Shown: positions 34,934-48,289 of the stretch, piece by piece | Layout of the letters: each line of letters opens with the position of its first letter | Numbering within the stretch: the stretch's first letter is position 1 | Assembly: GCA_039881145.1 (NCBI GenBank) | Contig: JAYKKI010000077.1 | Coordinates: forward strand, 3,232,501 to 3,296,500 | Direction: 5' to 3' | DNA: 64,000 nucleotides | DNA from: Druceiella hillmani | Taxonomy: Eukaryota; Arthropoda; Insecta; Lepidoptera; Hepialidae | Notes under the pieces: model-generated | Databases searched by the model: none | What the model saw: only the letters and a program-made list of their open reading frames with translations | What the model was told of the DNA's origin: nothing | Program-made: the position numbers and the translations under genes

Positions 34934-36780
34934 TATGTGCAGATAAAATTAAATATAAAGAATATAAATTGTATGTGTATAAATACAACTTTATACGTAA
35001 ATGTTTCTGGTGTGTAAAGTTTTAATAATACTGATCAATTTCAAAATTGACGTGAAATTAGTTATCAGTTTTTTCATATTTAAAAATGAAAATTCATATT
35101 TTAAGAACACTAATTAAGAAATATTAAAGTTTTAATTATTTTTTTTTTTTGGATGCAGTCGGAATATATTTTATAAAAGTAATTAAAGGACGAAATGAGC
35201 TTCAAATACAAAAACTATCGCGTGCTTCTTTTGTAATCTCAGCTACCGCTTTCTATTTGTTAAGAATTATTTATTATGAATTGTATACTCGTATATAAAT
35301 TATTCTCGACCATCTTGACACGTCGTATCCCAAAAAGCAGTTCCTAGATTCAGCTTAATTTTTTTTATTTTATGTGTTTGTAACGAGACATATTATATTA
35401 TGTCTATATACGGGTATTATTTATGGGTATTATATTATGGGTATTATTTTGGGGAACAATTAAATTAAACAATTTTGGATTCCAGAAAGGGTAAAAAACT
35501 CTTATTTTCAGAGTCCATCTTCTGTTAGAAAACAAAGTATGTATCCTTGTAATCTAAAAGTCGATAAGCATTTACTTCACTTTTCAGTTTCCATGCCTCA
35601 AAAACATAAAAACAGAACCCTTATTATTTATTCATCTATTCGTCTGTCTGTCACAGCCGTTTTTCTCAGAGAATGATGGCGTAGTAACTTGAAATTTTGG
35701 ACAGAAAATATGTTAACCCTCATATATTTTAATAGTTAACACTCCAAAATATTTATATAAAAATATTAGACGGGTCAAATTCTATATTTTTTTAGAATTA
35801 ATATATATTTTTCTAGAAATAATAGTGCGGAGTATCGTTTGAAAGGGCTAGTTATACAGGTCATAATTTTAGGTATTACATTTTCAAACATGTGCTCAAA
35901 AATATTAAAAACCAATCCTCCCTCCATTTCTTAGACTGTATTTTTATAAAACTAGGCAAAGGTTGTAGGAAAATTATAATGGCGACTCTAAATATCATTG
36001 TGTGTTAAAAATACAGCAAGTAAAATATTTACGTTGTGGTTTTGCAAGAAATTAATATTTCTAAATCGTTTAACAGATATACTATATGCCCTTAAGTATT
36101 CATAAGTACCTAAACTTGTAAGAAATCTTCCTAATGCGAGTTCTACTCGTATTTGACAAGTTTTAAATGTCGTATTGTTACTTTTTTCTTTTACTTCCAC
36201 GGGCTTTCTTCATAATTAAGCCTTCTGATAAATGTTAGAGCACTTTATTCAATAATTTACAATTTTCGGGAAAGTTCCACACCGATAACAAAAGTGTAAA
36301 TTAAGTGAATGAGGTAAATCGCGATGTCGTATTACGCAAATCAACTTGACCTTACGCGTGCGGAACTCGTCAGGTCACCAATATATGTAGATATGCATAA
36401 TTTTCTGGTTTTCACTGCGGCCGCATAGAAAGGCAATAATGTCGGTCCGTAATCAAATTAATTATTTAAGAATGTTTAAGATATGTTAATATTTAAGAGG
36501 TCTTCTATTTAAGCGGACTTCGCCCGTGTGTAATCTTTCGACTCTCCCCTTTAACTGAATTTTACTACAAACCAGGAGTATATGTCACTTACTCTGTCTA
36601 CCTTTTATACGATTGAGTTATAATTGCATAAACCTAAATGACCCTAGCAATAAACGACATTGCTATAAAAAACCTGTTAAATACAAGTATAACTAGCACA
36701 GCGGTAATTTTGTACACATTTAAGCACAAAAAACATTTAGGTATACATAGTAAATCCATTAAACTATTTGCAGATATTAA
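34934..36780. other. non-coding stretch
   Basis: No gene recognised. It contains remnants of the interspersed repeat (35620-35720, 36087-36165) and a CpG-richer patch at about 36300-36560 of unknown nature. Confidence 0.35.
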
Positions 36781-36784
36781 TGTT

Positions 36785-36960
36785 ATGTCATTGCTGTAGT
36801 GTGTTGGGTTGATCACCAGACGTACGGCCTTTAACGCGAAGTGCACCGTGGGGACCCGGGTTCGATTTCCAGCCGCAGGTCGCGCGGGGTTCGACAGGTG
36901 TTTTGGTTGATTGTAATAAATTGCTCTCATAGAAATAAATACACCATATATATCAATTTT
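36785..36960 (+). repeat. tRNA-derived SINE-like sequence
   Basis: A GC-rich segment with a good RNA polymerase III B box (GGGTTCGATTTCC at 36858-36870) about 55 bp after a possible A-box region (TGGGTTGATCACCAG). The T-arm-like stem is poor and no full cloverleaf can be drawn, so it is not a tRNA gene. A TG/AT-rich body follows to about 36960. Confidence 0.5.
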
Positions 36961-37666
36961 ATACATTAAAGTACGTAAGTGAATAAAATATATACCTTTC
37001 AGAAGCACAAAAATATCGCTGGTTTCCAAAAACTATAAGATCTTGGATAACCGTTGTAGTTTTCCTGTAATCTTCTTGTCAAATCCTACTAACTCTGTTT
37101 TCCTGATCTTTGGTTCAGTATTTTCTGAAATAAGGTGATGTACTTTTTTGCGCATTTTTGTGCATATAATTGAGGATATGCCATATAAAATTCTGAAAAA
37201 TTGTTTCCGAATTTCTTTGCTCCCTCGAAATTTATCAAATAAATATTTATAAACGTAAAAATAAATATAAAATGTTTCTACTGCAAAATATGCGGCTTAA
37301 CACAATCTATTACTATGCCAAATTTCAAGTCTCTACGCCAAACCGACCGACAGACAGACTCGTAACAAAAAGGAGTCCGTTTTTTTCTTTTAAGCTATGG
37401 AATGGCCTCAAAAACCGACCAAGTGTATGTCACGACTCGCACAAATTAAGGTTCCGTAGTTTTCTATATCTTTTAAAACTGTAATTGGAAGTGAACCGAA
37501 ATGATTTCATTTGAAGGATCCAATAATATTCCAGTATATAGAATTTGTTTGTTTTCCAAACTTACGTTTAAAAAGTTAGGTGGCAGGTGGCGAAGCCAGG
37601 ATATTTGACATAACTTTGAAGCCTATTATTTCGTTTAGAGTGTTTTAAAATGATTTAAAAAATCAT

Positions 37667-37689
37667 TGTGTGTGTGTGTGTGTGTGTGC
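37667..37689. repeat. (TG)n microsatellite
   Basis: About eleven TG units. Confidence 0.9.
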
Positions 37690-37906
37690 AATTAATAAAA
37701 AAAAATACACGGTAGAGTGAAACTTCAGAAAATACCTACGAGAGAATGAGATAAATATAGAGTATCAAGACTAGAATGGTTTTTTGTAATATATTTTTAA
37801 TTATATAATATTTATTGTATAATATTTTTAATTGTATAAAATTAAATAATGTTTTTTTATAATATTTTACCACGTTTAAAAGTTATTTTATTTAACATAT
37901 ATTACA

Positions 37907-38310
37907 TTACATATTAGTATCCGTGTTTTCACTTTGAACAAATGACACGAGAGGCTTATGGTAACTAAAATAGGAAATAAGTGTTTTAGTTTCACTTTGA
38001 TCTATATATCTTTGAAATACAGCGTCAATTACTTTTTTCGATCTGGTTGTTGATTGAGTACGACTGCTGCACATTTTTAAATTACATTTTGTGTTGATGA
38101 GCTCAATTAAAGGGAGCGCTGTATTTGATGCAAAATTCACATTAAAATCCCCACTTAGAATCATTGGAATTTTCTCGTAATCCTTTTTGAGAATTCGCGA
38201 TACTCCAGGGGTTTACTTGATCAAATTTTCGTGTATGAATTCAATGATTGTATTTATTGATTGGTTGGGAGAGATGTAAATTGCTACAATTAGAACCGAA
38301 TTACTTAAAA
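37907..38310 (-). pseudogene. endonuclease/exonuclease/phosphatase domain fragment of a mobile element
   Basis: The minus-strand frame reads VLIVAIYISPNQSINTIIEF, an in-frame TAA, then KKDYEKIPMILSGDFNVNFA, TQSTTRSKKVIDAVFQRYID and LISYFSYHKPLVSF. GDFN, the S-T-T-R / IDAVF block and the final SYHKP (usually SDHxP) are the catalytic blocks of APE-like endonucleases carried by non-LTR retrotransposons and by some Helitron-type elements with Pif1 helicases. The N-terminal metal-binding part and any helicase or reverse transcriptase are missing. Confidence 0.7.
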
Positions 38311-41300
38311 AAGAATAAGAAACATTAGAAAACATTCAAGTACTTACTATTTGGTACACCGCACACATTATTATTCACATTAGAACTATTATTTTGTTTA
38401 TTTAATAATTTATTTTGAAGTGCACGATTCACGAAGTGCACGTTCCGTAGAACTTTTTGCGGTTTTTTTTATCTTATTTTCAATTTTTTCCGTCGATACT
38501 CACGATTCCTTTCAATGTCAGTTTTCGGCATACTTGCAAAATTTATTTATTAGGGAGATAAAAATATTCACACAAATAAAAATACACATAAATAATACAC
38601 CGCGCTGGCTTTTAAGTAAAGCTTTGTAATATGCAGGCACATTCACACGTCTTAACAAATATAATAACACACACACGTAGAACGCTCGGACCAGAGCAAG
38701 TATTAGACAGTGTGCAATATAGACACACACCAACGCTTGCTCTCTCGCTTTAGTTCGGCAATACACAGGCGCACGCATATTTACAATGCTTAGTAAACGG
38801 AGAGAAATACTACGAAGCATGGCACAAAGAGGAAACCTAAAATTCAAATCACGACGATTCTAAAGAAACTTCACTTGTTTCTTTGTCGTGACGCATTTCC
38901 GTTTCATCGAGTTTTAAATCACAACGATTCTAAAGAAGTTTCATTTCAAAAAATGATTAAATCTTAAGTTTTAAAATATGTATAAGCCTATCCAATAATA
39001 TAATAACTACGAGAAAAGAAATATAGCAATCAAAGTGATGCGCGAAAAAATATTTCCACTGCACGTGCATTTGGAGAAACTTAAAAAATTTTTTTTTAAT
39101 ATTTTGCTTCATATTATTTGCGAATTTCGATATGAAGCATATGCTTTAAATACTTTCTTCGCGTAAGTCTGAAACTGTGGAAACTGCGAGGTTGTGATAA
39201 GAAGATAGACGGGGGGAAGGAAGTAACGAAATTATGAAGATTCCTTGTTGGATTACAAAACTATAAAAAGTGTCATCAAAGCTTTGTTAACAATATTTTT
39301 TCATATTTTTGTGGCCAGTACTTTTTAATATCAATATTGTTAACTAAATTATTGTTTCGGTCACGTTAACGATTTTTGTAATAAAATAAAACGAAAAAGC
39401 AATCAACTGGAAGACGAATTTGCGCAATAAGTGTTCCGTAGTTTTATAAAAATAAATACGGCATACGGGCTGCTAACAAGTGATTTCTTCCAGATTTTTT
39501 ATGCCATGGCTTAAAAAAAATATGATCATAATTATTTTCCTGTTTTCATTAAAATATCATTAAAACGTATATTAAATAAAAAAACAATATTGAAAAAGAA
39601 TTTTTTTTAAATATGAAATAGTTTAAATCTAAAAATATAATAAATAAATAGTCTAAATTTAATAGTAGGGATTAAATTAGGAACGTTTCCGTTTCATTCG
39701 CATGCGTGGAATACAATGAGCATTTCATAATTTAATAAATCCGTCCATAACTTTAAGTTTAAACCATTATAGCTTGGTATATTTTTACGATTTGTCAAAA
39801 TATGTTTCACTGCTGACGCCTTGAAATTATGACTCACGAAATAAAAAAAATTACTCAATTACTATATTGCTTGTAAACCTTCATCATATTTTTTTTGTAT
39901 TTAATGACAAGGTATTATTCTTCTCACATGTCCGTTATTTGTAGGAGCTGTTTCTAAGGTGTTCTAATAGAGACACCAATAAAAGCGGCCAGGTATATCG
40001 ACTAGATATCAAAATGTGTGCCAATATTGACGCAATTCTTTCCGCTGACGTCAATGCGTATACTAAATCATTGCCAACACCCGACTGCGAAATCCACAAG
40101 CGGGTCAACATGTAAATAACAAGTTTCGGGAATTACCCTCCTTTTATGGCTATTAATTTATTTAGATGTTTTTGTTTACTTTGTGTTATTTGATAAAAAA
40201 TATCAGCCCCTATCCTGAGATCTTAGAAATTGATTTGAATTTTAACAAATAATATTTTCTTGTTTGAAAAAGTATTTACTTTTCAGATGATTTTAGTAAC
40301 TCTTAAAAAACTCATTAAAAAAACAATTAAAATAATTGACTGATTTTGAGGGTGGCACTGGCATAAACTTAGTAAAGCTATCTCCAAATTGAAGTCGGTT
40401 CAATCTTTCAAATGAGTTTTTTCGCAATCGTTTTAAGTAACTAAATTTGAAAATAAACCCTTTTCGCAATCCAATGCGACACGTCACATTTTTCGACGCA
40501 TCTATCGTTTACTAACGGGAAACACAACAATTTTTACGGTCATCACGGGTGTGACAAATTAAAAACGGTCTTGGATAAATACAGTGACAATATTAGCCAC
40601 GCTCCTAAAATTACAATTGCGTTCATAAGCAGTTGTATAACTGCCGAATTACCGTTTCGCTTAACTTTTTCTCTTTTTTTTTCGTTTGAATTATATTTTA
40701 TATTCAAACCGTAGATTTGATCATAATAGATTACGTGTCGCCACGCCACATATTAACACGAAACATGTCGTGGTAATTAAAAATATTACTATTACCTTTT
40801 TTGCTATACTTAGTTACTTATATATTTTCCAAACTGGAAATTAATTTTATTGTGGCTTTCATAAAGAAATATTTCGTAACATTAGTTTCTTTTTAAGGAA
40901 ATTTACTTCAACTGCATGCACTTTGTAAACAAGACAGTTCGTTTAATATTTTTCACTTGCTGAAGTAGAAACAATTACTATTTTCATACATTTTAGATAC
41001 AAACTGTGAGCACGAAATATTTGGTATAGACCTTGTAGTGTTGTATCGTGAACTTGATTTATCATTTAATATTCATATTATTTTAATTGTCATTACATTT
41101 ATATTAATAAGACAACGACAGAAGACTAACATGGTAATTTTCTCAACGAAATGTAAGTAGATTTACAAACGTGTTCATTAATACCAGTGATAAATTCAGA
41201 TGAAGAATTAATATAATAAGAATATATGAAGAATTAATATAGTTTTATATTATGCTGAAATTATCTTTATACACGACATTATAAAATAAAATATTTTACA

Positions 41301-44300
41301 TGTCTCATTATGTTTAATGATATGATATGTGAATACTAATTATCCACGCGGAGCTGCAGGTAAATTCATTTTAAAAAACGTGTACATTCATCTTTGAAAC
41401 TTACTGTATTTTTTTTATTTATAACTCTATTTTCAAATCCACATCTTGTTAAATTGCTACGGAAATATCAAATATATCCATTAAATTTTTATACCTCTTT
41501 TGAGACCAAATTAAACGTCCTAATTACGTCAGGTAAACTTCCTTTTAAACTATGTCTATGTTGTAATATAATTAGTTGCAATGTTGCCAGTAATAAATGT
41601 GTATCACTGCAGCGACTATATGCTAATGCGACACATTATATATGTAAATTTATAACTTAACATTATTTGAGAATGCCAAAACAGCCAGTTGCCCCAAGTT
41701 CAGAGACACGATAAAAAAACAAGAAAGTCACAGCACATGCGTCACCAGAAACTGCGTCCGAAATATGGCAAAGATGCTTACTAAACAATTTATCTATATA
41801 TCGAGGTTATTATCTGGTTTTAGACAGGTAATAATATTATTGCTTACAAATTAAAGTTTACAGTTTATTTATGAATGATATTGTTTCCGCTTTTTACTTT
41901 TTCATCGGAACATAAAGTTTACAATTACGTTTCGGTTACACCGGCGACTGAAAACGTGCAGACTGTAATATTTTTGCCTAAATCGAAAAGAAATATACGG
42001 AAGCGTTCATATTTTACTTAGCTTCAAATCTGTAATGTGATCTACAAGTTAAATATTTATCCTCGATTTCTCTTTTTCAGGATTAATTGGAAAGTTCAAA
42101 AGATGACTATCTTATCTGAACATTTTAACAATTTAACTTGATCGTTCTTCTGTACTGTTTGTCTTGGAATTATGTCTACCCATCTGTTACAGCTTAAGGA
42201 ATAAAATATTGTTATTTTGGAAATGTATATGAATATATTAACTAAAAGCGAATTACGTTCAAATATATAACACATAAGTGCTGTTCGACAAGATCTAAGG
42301 ATGATAACTTGTTTATATTCATTACAAAAAAATAATTTTAATTTCAAAGATATTGTTAACCGATTCGCAATAACGATTCAAAAGGGCTTTCAAGGAAACT
42401 TCCATATGATTATGAAATAACTTTATTTTGTTTTAATTTGTATAATCATTTATTTTATTTCTTTAATAATTCACACCATTTATCGTTGGCAACAATTATA
42501 AACCCAAAAGAAAAACTAAAATTAGCCAAGTCACCTGGCACCGTGGTAGTTTTGAATTACTGCTATCTTGTATCATACAGGTATGTCTTTCCAAATTGTC
42601 CAAGACACGTTTTGTTATTTTTTAAATGTTGGTCACAAAATTTGGATTTAGACTTAGAATTGGAATTGGAATTTACTGTATAGAAACATCTGTACCTTGG
42701 ACAATGCAAAAATTAAATTCTTAAAGTCATAGAAACGCCATTTATCGGAAAGAAAGAAATTGTTTTTTTATATTCTGAACGGAAATCTAAATTTTTTATG
42801 GACAAACATTGATCTATACGTGTACAAATATTTGGCAACGAATGGTTAAGTGGTTTCTGTCATCTTAGGTAATAAAGAAAATAACTAACGAACATACGTA
42901 GTACATATTATATTTTGTGCAATGTTACGAAAGTTTTTGTTCTTATTGTTTGTTTTACGATTTTAATTTCAAGTTTATGGAGACTTCTTGGCGAAACAAT
43001 TTATTTTTATGTTTTATTACGAGTTTGTGAATGATTTTATGCAGGTCAAATTATTACTCAATCGTATTGAAATTACTGACGTGTGCGACTAAATTTAAAA
43101 CCGAGACACGAATAAAATTTTTGTTTTTGCAAGTACCTGCGGTTTTATTATCAATTATGCAAATTTAAAAATGCTGTAAGTTAAATAAAATGTACGTATT
43201 TGTCCATAATTTAATGCTCTGTTTCACATATTCTCTATCGTAAAACACCTCTATTGTCGCTTTCTGTGACATACCTTTGTACTTTACTAATTATGAGAGC
43301 TCCATTAATTTGCTATCGTCCATCACTCGCCGTTCTCTCTTCGGCGTCCACTATATCTCGCTATACCTATGGATCCCGGATATTAGGTTACGTTGCACTC
43401 CAAGTCTTACCGATTGTCTTTAATTCTGTGGGAGAAATCTACCACCAGGAATGTTTTGGAAGGTGACGCTTCCTCCAATCCAAAGTCAGTTTCGGGAATA
43501 TGAATGGATTTTCTACGGTATTCAACAGTTTAATGTTAAATCAGAACGTCTCTACAGTATTCAACAGTTTTTATTCGAGCATCCTAGACACTAAATTTTC
43601 TAAGTAAACAAATTAATTTTCTTCTTCTATTACGTTATACCAAATTGCGTTTCTTTATTTCATATGTGGTTTAGTTTTCTTAGATTATAGCACTCGTAGG
43701 TGGTGGAATATTTTAAATTGGCTTAGAGAAACAAAAAATTGTGTACACTGGTTGAATTGGATGGTATTTTGCATATAAAACGATAGAAAGAGAAGAGAAG
43801 AGAAGAGAAAGAAAAAAATAAAAAAATAAAGTTTTTAATGTGTTTTAAAAAACACTTCGTTTTTAGGGTTTCATACTAAATTACATTATTGAAATTATTT
43901 TGAATATTGTCGGTTTTATATAAATTATGAGCGACAAAAGGTATAAAAACCGCACTCTCGCTGTAAAAGGGTGGCTATTGTTGTTGTCGGTATGACTAAC
44001 ATCTGTTGATACGTCTGTCCATTTGTCACATCTTTATTGCTTTTGTACATTGAATTTATGATGCTTTACCTGCATATCAGGATCTCAATTAATATGTAGC
44101 AAAATAATAATTATTTTACCTACATACCACAAACGTAAAGTAAGAGCGAGAACGTATGTTTCGCACTTCTCATCGACTAAGCTATCATCAATAAAAGTGA
44201 ATCTAAATTCCCTTTGTGGGATATTGAACTTTAAAGTGACGCAGAACTTGCCCTCATCCTCTCCTCTCTAATTACTAGAATTTCATTACAATTTTCAAGT

Positions 44301-44519
44301 AAAATTAAAATATTTTTATTTAAGCTGACATTCTGAAATTGAATTAAACATATCTTTGAAGACGCATAATATCTGACGTACGAAACAGATTTAGTACAAT
44401 GTCACACATCATCATCGTAGTAAAGAACGGAAATTTAAAAAAAACTTTTGTATCTTTCTCACGTGTTAACATCGAACAAAAAATAATATCAAGCATATGA
44501 GGAATTAATCGAAACGTCA
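38311..44519. other. long non-coding stretch
   Basis: No gene recognised. A GC-richer patch with many CA/TG steps lies at 38600-38830. A direct repeat (AAATCACGACGATTCTAAAG at about 38850 and again near 38916) flanks a small hairpin. A purine-rich tract lies at 43787-43826. A 33-residue frame at 40014-40115 has less AT-biased codons but no known motif. Confidence 0.4.
43787..43826. repeat. AGAGA-type purine tract
   Basis: Repeated AGAGAAG units grading into an A-rich run. Confidence 0.8.
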
Positions 44520-44527
44520 CTACTTAT

Positions 44528-45150
44528 TGATCTAATATATCTTTACATATATAATGCGCAATTTTTCATGTATAAATCAGAAATGACAACATATTTTGAC
44601 TCTGTTACATATGTGATACGCAATTTGTTCTGTATAAGTCACTAGATACTATACGCATTTTGATATTATTGTATATGTAATGATGTGCAATTTTTTTGTA
44701 TAAGTCACTAGATACTATACGCATTTTGATAGTATTGTATATGTAATGATGTGCAATTTTTTTGTATAAGCCAGAAATTGAAAATCAAATTTTGATGTTA
44801 TTGCATATATAACACCTAATTTGTTCGATATAAGGCATAAATTAATAAAGAAATTTTGTTACCGTTACATATTTGAGGTGTGGTTTGTTCACTATAAGCT
44901 AGTAATTATTAAATAGATTTTGATATTATTGCATGTATGATGCGCAGTTTATTCAGTATAAACCAGTAATCACTAATCATATTTTGATACTGTTACATAT
45001 ATAATGCGTGGTTTGTTTGATATAACCCAGAAATTGCTAAATAGATTTTGCGCAGTTGATTTGATATAAACCAGAAATTACTAAACATATTTTGATACTT
45101 TTATATATATGATGCACAGGTATAAACCAGAATGCATATAATAGGTTTTG
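44528..45150. repeat. degenerate minisatellite, unit about 60-69 bp, roughly ten copies
   Basis: Each unit contains a GCGCAATTTTT-like block, a TATAARYCAGAAAT-like block and ATATTTTGATACTGTTACAT-like end. The two units around 44640-44760 are nearly identical; the rest differ at many positions, and some units are shortened. Confidence 0.85.
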
Positions 45151-47146
45151 ATACTATTTTCATAATTGTACCGAGTATATATTTCCGAAGGTGTAACATT
45201 TTTGGCTTGCTTTGAGCGAATGAGCGATAATGGTTTATCAAGTGTTAGTGTATTTTGAACACATGAATCTGTCTATATGTATAAAGGTATACTTCCAAAT
45301 TTTATGTTTGAAAATGTTGATATTTCGAGTGTGAATTAAAAAAAAATGCTGTACACTTAAAAATTACTTAATTTTAAATAAAGTTTCACAAGTTTCAATA
45401 TGACTTGATTCGTTGTTCATATCGGTTAATGGACGAGCTTGAGTTAAAATTTAAAATACAACTCAGTATTTCCCGCAAACAGGTACCGTGAATAACGACA
45501 CGGTATCATGTATGACAGTGCAGATGGTAAAATGATACTTTAAACAAAATTGTGGCTACGGTTGCTTTTACCTAAACATGTGCCTAAAATATAATAGTTA
45601 CTTAAAATGTAACATTTACGTAAACATGCATCTAAAATATAACATTTACCTGAAATATAGGAAACCTGTTTTAATCTCATTTTGCGTAAACCTGAGTTAT
45701 TGTCCATTTTTTCAGATCTTTTTTAAATGTATTTAGTCAAATATTTTAAGAAGATATGGTGAAGGGATATCGAGTAGAATTCTCTAAATAATTTTTGTTA
45801 CGTAAAAAACTTATACAATTCATACATTTCTTAAATATTTACTGTTAAGGTTACTAAATTATACTAAGATGTCGTATATTTCAAATAAAATTATGTATAA
45901 ACGAGGAAAACGACTTTGGCAAATAATGGGGTAGGGTGGCTATTCTTATTACTGTTGCTACGGTGTGACAATTAGAGTTCAGACTCGTGTTTTATTTTTA
46001 ATAGTGCGGCTTATTTTGTGAGATATTTTTCTTCATAATTATAAATTACTGTTACTGGCGATTTAATAATTTAATTTTACTAATAAAAAGAGCCTAATAT
46101 GGCCAAAAAAATGTAACATTATATATATTTATATGTATAGGTTTTCAATTGATTACATTAAAATTTTAGAAAAAATAAATATTTTACGTAGACGTCAGAA
46201 AATTGTAGATTTCCTAAGAAAATTGCCAGAGGGATAAACAGACACATGGTATGGGATCTAAGGGTACTGTTTTATTATTCTTAATACAGAAACCCTAAAC
46301 TGTAATGTCAAAATTTATGTTACCTCCCAAGGGTTTCCTTTACTCTTTTAAAAATTATAGAAAGTTGCTACATTAAATCAGATGTATATTTGACGTTATA
46401 ATTAATGATTATACGTTTCAATAATATAATGAAAATAATGATTTTAAAACTTCTTTATAGACACCTAATATTGTTTGTAAGATTAAATTAAAAAAGATCT
46501 AAAAATGTAAGACAATTAGACAAGACATCTTATTGTATAATTTTAATATTATAAAGAACTAAATAAGAGCATCTGGTGGAAAATTGTGATAATTTTCGAA
46601 TTATTATAATATTTATTTTTTTTATTGCACGAGAATAATCATTTATTTGAAATATGAATAAAAATTTCTTAAAGATAATTTTACCACCATCTGTATAATC
46701 AATGACATTACAAGTCTTAACGTTTGTCAAATTATACTTAATTTAATATGATTTAATACTTGTATGATTTTATTACTTAATTTTATATGATTAGTAGTAA
46801 GCAGCCCATAGAGGTCGTTTATTTTGTTTAAATTTAAAAAAATTAATGTGTTTTATATAAAAGTGCCAATTGTATTTAAATTAAATTTAAATAAAATACA
46901 AAATAATTTTTTGTAAGTTATAGAACTTTCTCGAAAGAATATCTGTTCTATTGCGTTTTAAAATTGTAAAATTGCCTTTTGTTATTTGCACGCTATTTCT
47001 CTCGTCAATTTTTTCCAATAATATATTTGAAATCGTTTACAAGTACACATCGTATACGTTTTTAGATTACTTCGTTACAAATATTACCTTTATATTAATT
47101 AAAATTCAGTGATCAATCTTGGTTAAACCCGTAAAGTGCGAGGATC
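45151..47146. other. AT-rich non-coding stretch
   Basis: No supported gene. Three short direct copies of an AACATTTACCTAAA-like phrase lie at about 45590-45660. Confidence 0.35.
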
Positions 47147-47455
47147 TTTAATTGTACATCCTTAACGTAGAAGTTTAATTAATATTTTTAAAGGACAACG
47201 ATTTTTAATTGTACATCCTAGCCGTAAAGTTCTGACTCATGTCTAGAAGTGCAAAAGAATATTTAATTGTACATCCTTACCGTAGAAGTTTAATTAATAT
47301 TTTTAAAGGACAAGAATCTTTAATTGTACATTCTAGTCGTAAAGTTATGATTCATGTCTAAAAGTGCAAAATAATATTTAATTGTACATCATTACCGTAG
47401 AAGTTTAATTAATATTTTTAAAGGACAAGGATTTTTAATTGTACATCCACGCCAT
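47147..47455. repeat. 115-bp tandem repeat, about 2.6 copies
   Basis: TTTAATTGTACATCCTTA followed by CGTAGAAGTTTAATTAATAT recurs at 47147, 47262 and 47377. Each unit also contains a second TTTAATTGTACATYCTA half-unit about 58 bp later, so the array looks like a higher-order repeat of two half-units. Confidence 0.9.
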
Positions 47456-48103
47456 GAATTCTGGTGAACTCTGGTTAAAAAATAATTCATAAATATTTAC
47501 CGATCGGAATATGAAGTTTCAATTCTGGTTTAAGATTTTCAGGATTTATTAATTTTCTGTAAAACCGTGTAGAACCAAATTACAATAAAATTCTTCCCTT
47601 TTTCACCACGCACAAATGCTCAACACTTAACCATCAGAGCGTGATATGTTCCTTATAATTGAGAGTAAACTTGTTCAAGTGTTATCATGTCGTGAAGTTT
47701 ATCGTGTTGAAGTGTATTGGCTTGTCGCCATTATTGTGATGCATAGGTGTACAGCTTAACGCTTCCATTATTGTATACAAATAAATAACGAGATATACGT
47801 GCGCCACGCTTTCTATGATCTATCTGTCTTCAATTTGGTGCTTCTTATTGAACTTGATTTTTGTTAATTATCCTATAGTAATATATAACCTAAAACTTTT
47901 TAGAGTATTAAAGAATATATTTGTGAGTCTTTTCTAAAAACTGATGAATTCGTTTTAAATTTTACTCAATGGCTGTGAGTGATATTTAAATTAAACACTT
48001 CATTTACCTCGCGTTAAAAGTGAAATTTCGTCACGCGCAAACGGTACAAAATTGAATAATCATCAAAGCCATTACAGTCTTTATCGGTGATTTTGACCGA
48101 TTG
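47456..48103. other. non-coding stretch
   Basis: No gene or repeat supported. Confidence 0.3.
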
Positions 48104-48150
48104 TAGTTCGATGACCGAAGTTAAGCAACGTCGAGTGCGGCCAGTGCTTA
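48104..48150 (+). ncRNA. 5S rRNA-derived fragment (pseudogene or SINE3-like)
   Basis: CGATGACCGAAGTTAAGCAA followed by CGTCGAGTGCGGCCAGTGCTT matches the middle of animal 5S rRNA, including the box A region of the internal promoter (AAGTTAAGCAAC). The 5' third and the 3' GGATGGGTGACC part are absent or too diverged, so this is not a functional 5S gene. SINE3 elements use a 5S-derived head, which is an alternative to a processed pseudogene. Confidence 0.75.
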
Positions 48151-48289
48151 AATAAGACTGTATTGAAACGCCACGTGACGCTGTATTGCTTTTATGACGT
48201 TTTAATACAGTGAATATACTTTTAATAAATTTCACTAAATTTAAGGTTTATGGCTAATTTCGATTAAAACTGAAGTTATATCGATGACC

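Noticed and set aside
36838..36880. tRNA gene
   Set aside because: The B box is good but acceptor, D and anticodon stems cannot be formed.
36634..37029. 131-codon minus-strand reading frame
   Set aside because: It crosses the SINE-like B box and has no family motif; an antisense chance frame through a repeat.
38518..38847. 109-codon minus-strand reading frame
   Set aside because: Leucine- and cysteine-rich product of a CA/TG-rich patch, with no recognisable domain and no splice context.
40014..40115. 33-residue small protein
   Set aside because: Codon composition is slightly unusual but nothing else supports translation.
43254..43466. 70-codon plus-strand frame with less AT-biased codons
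   Set aside because: No recognisable domain and no convincing exon partners.
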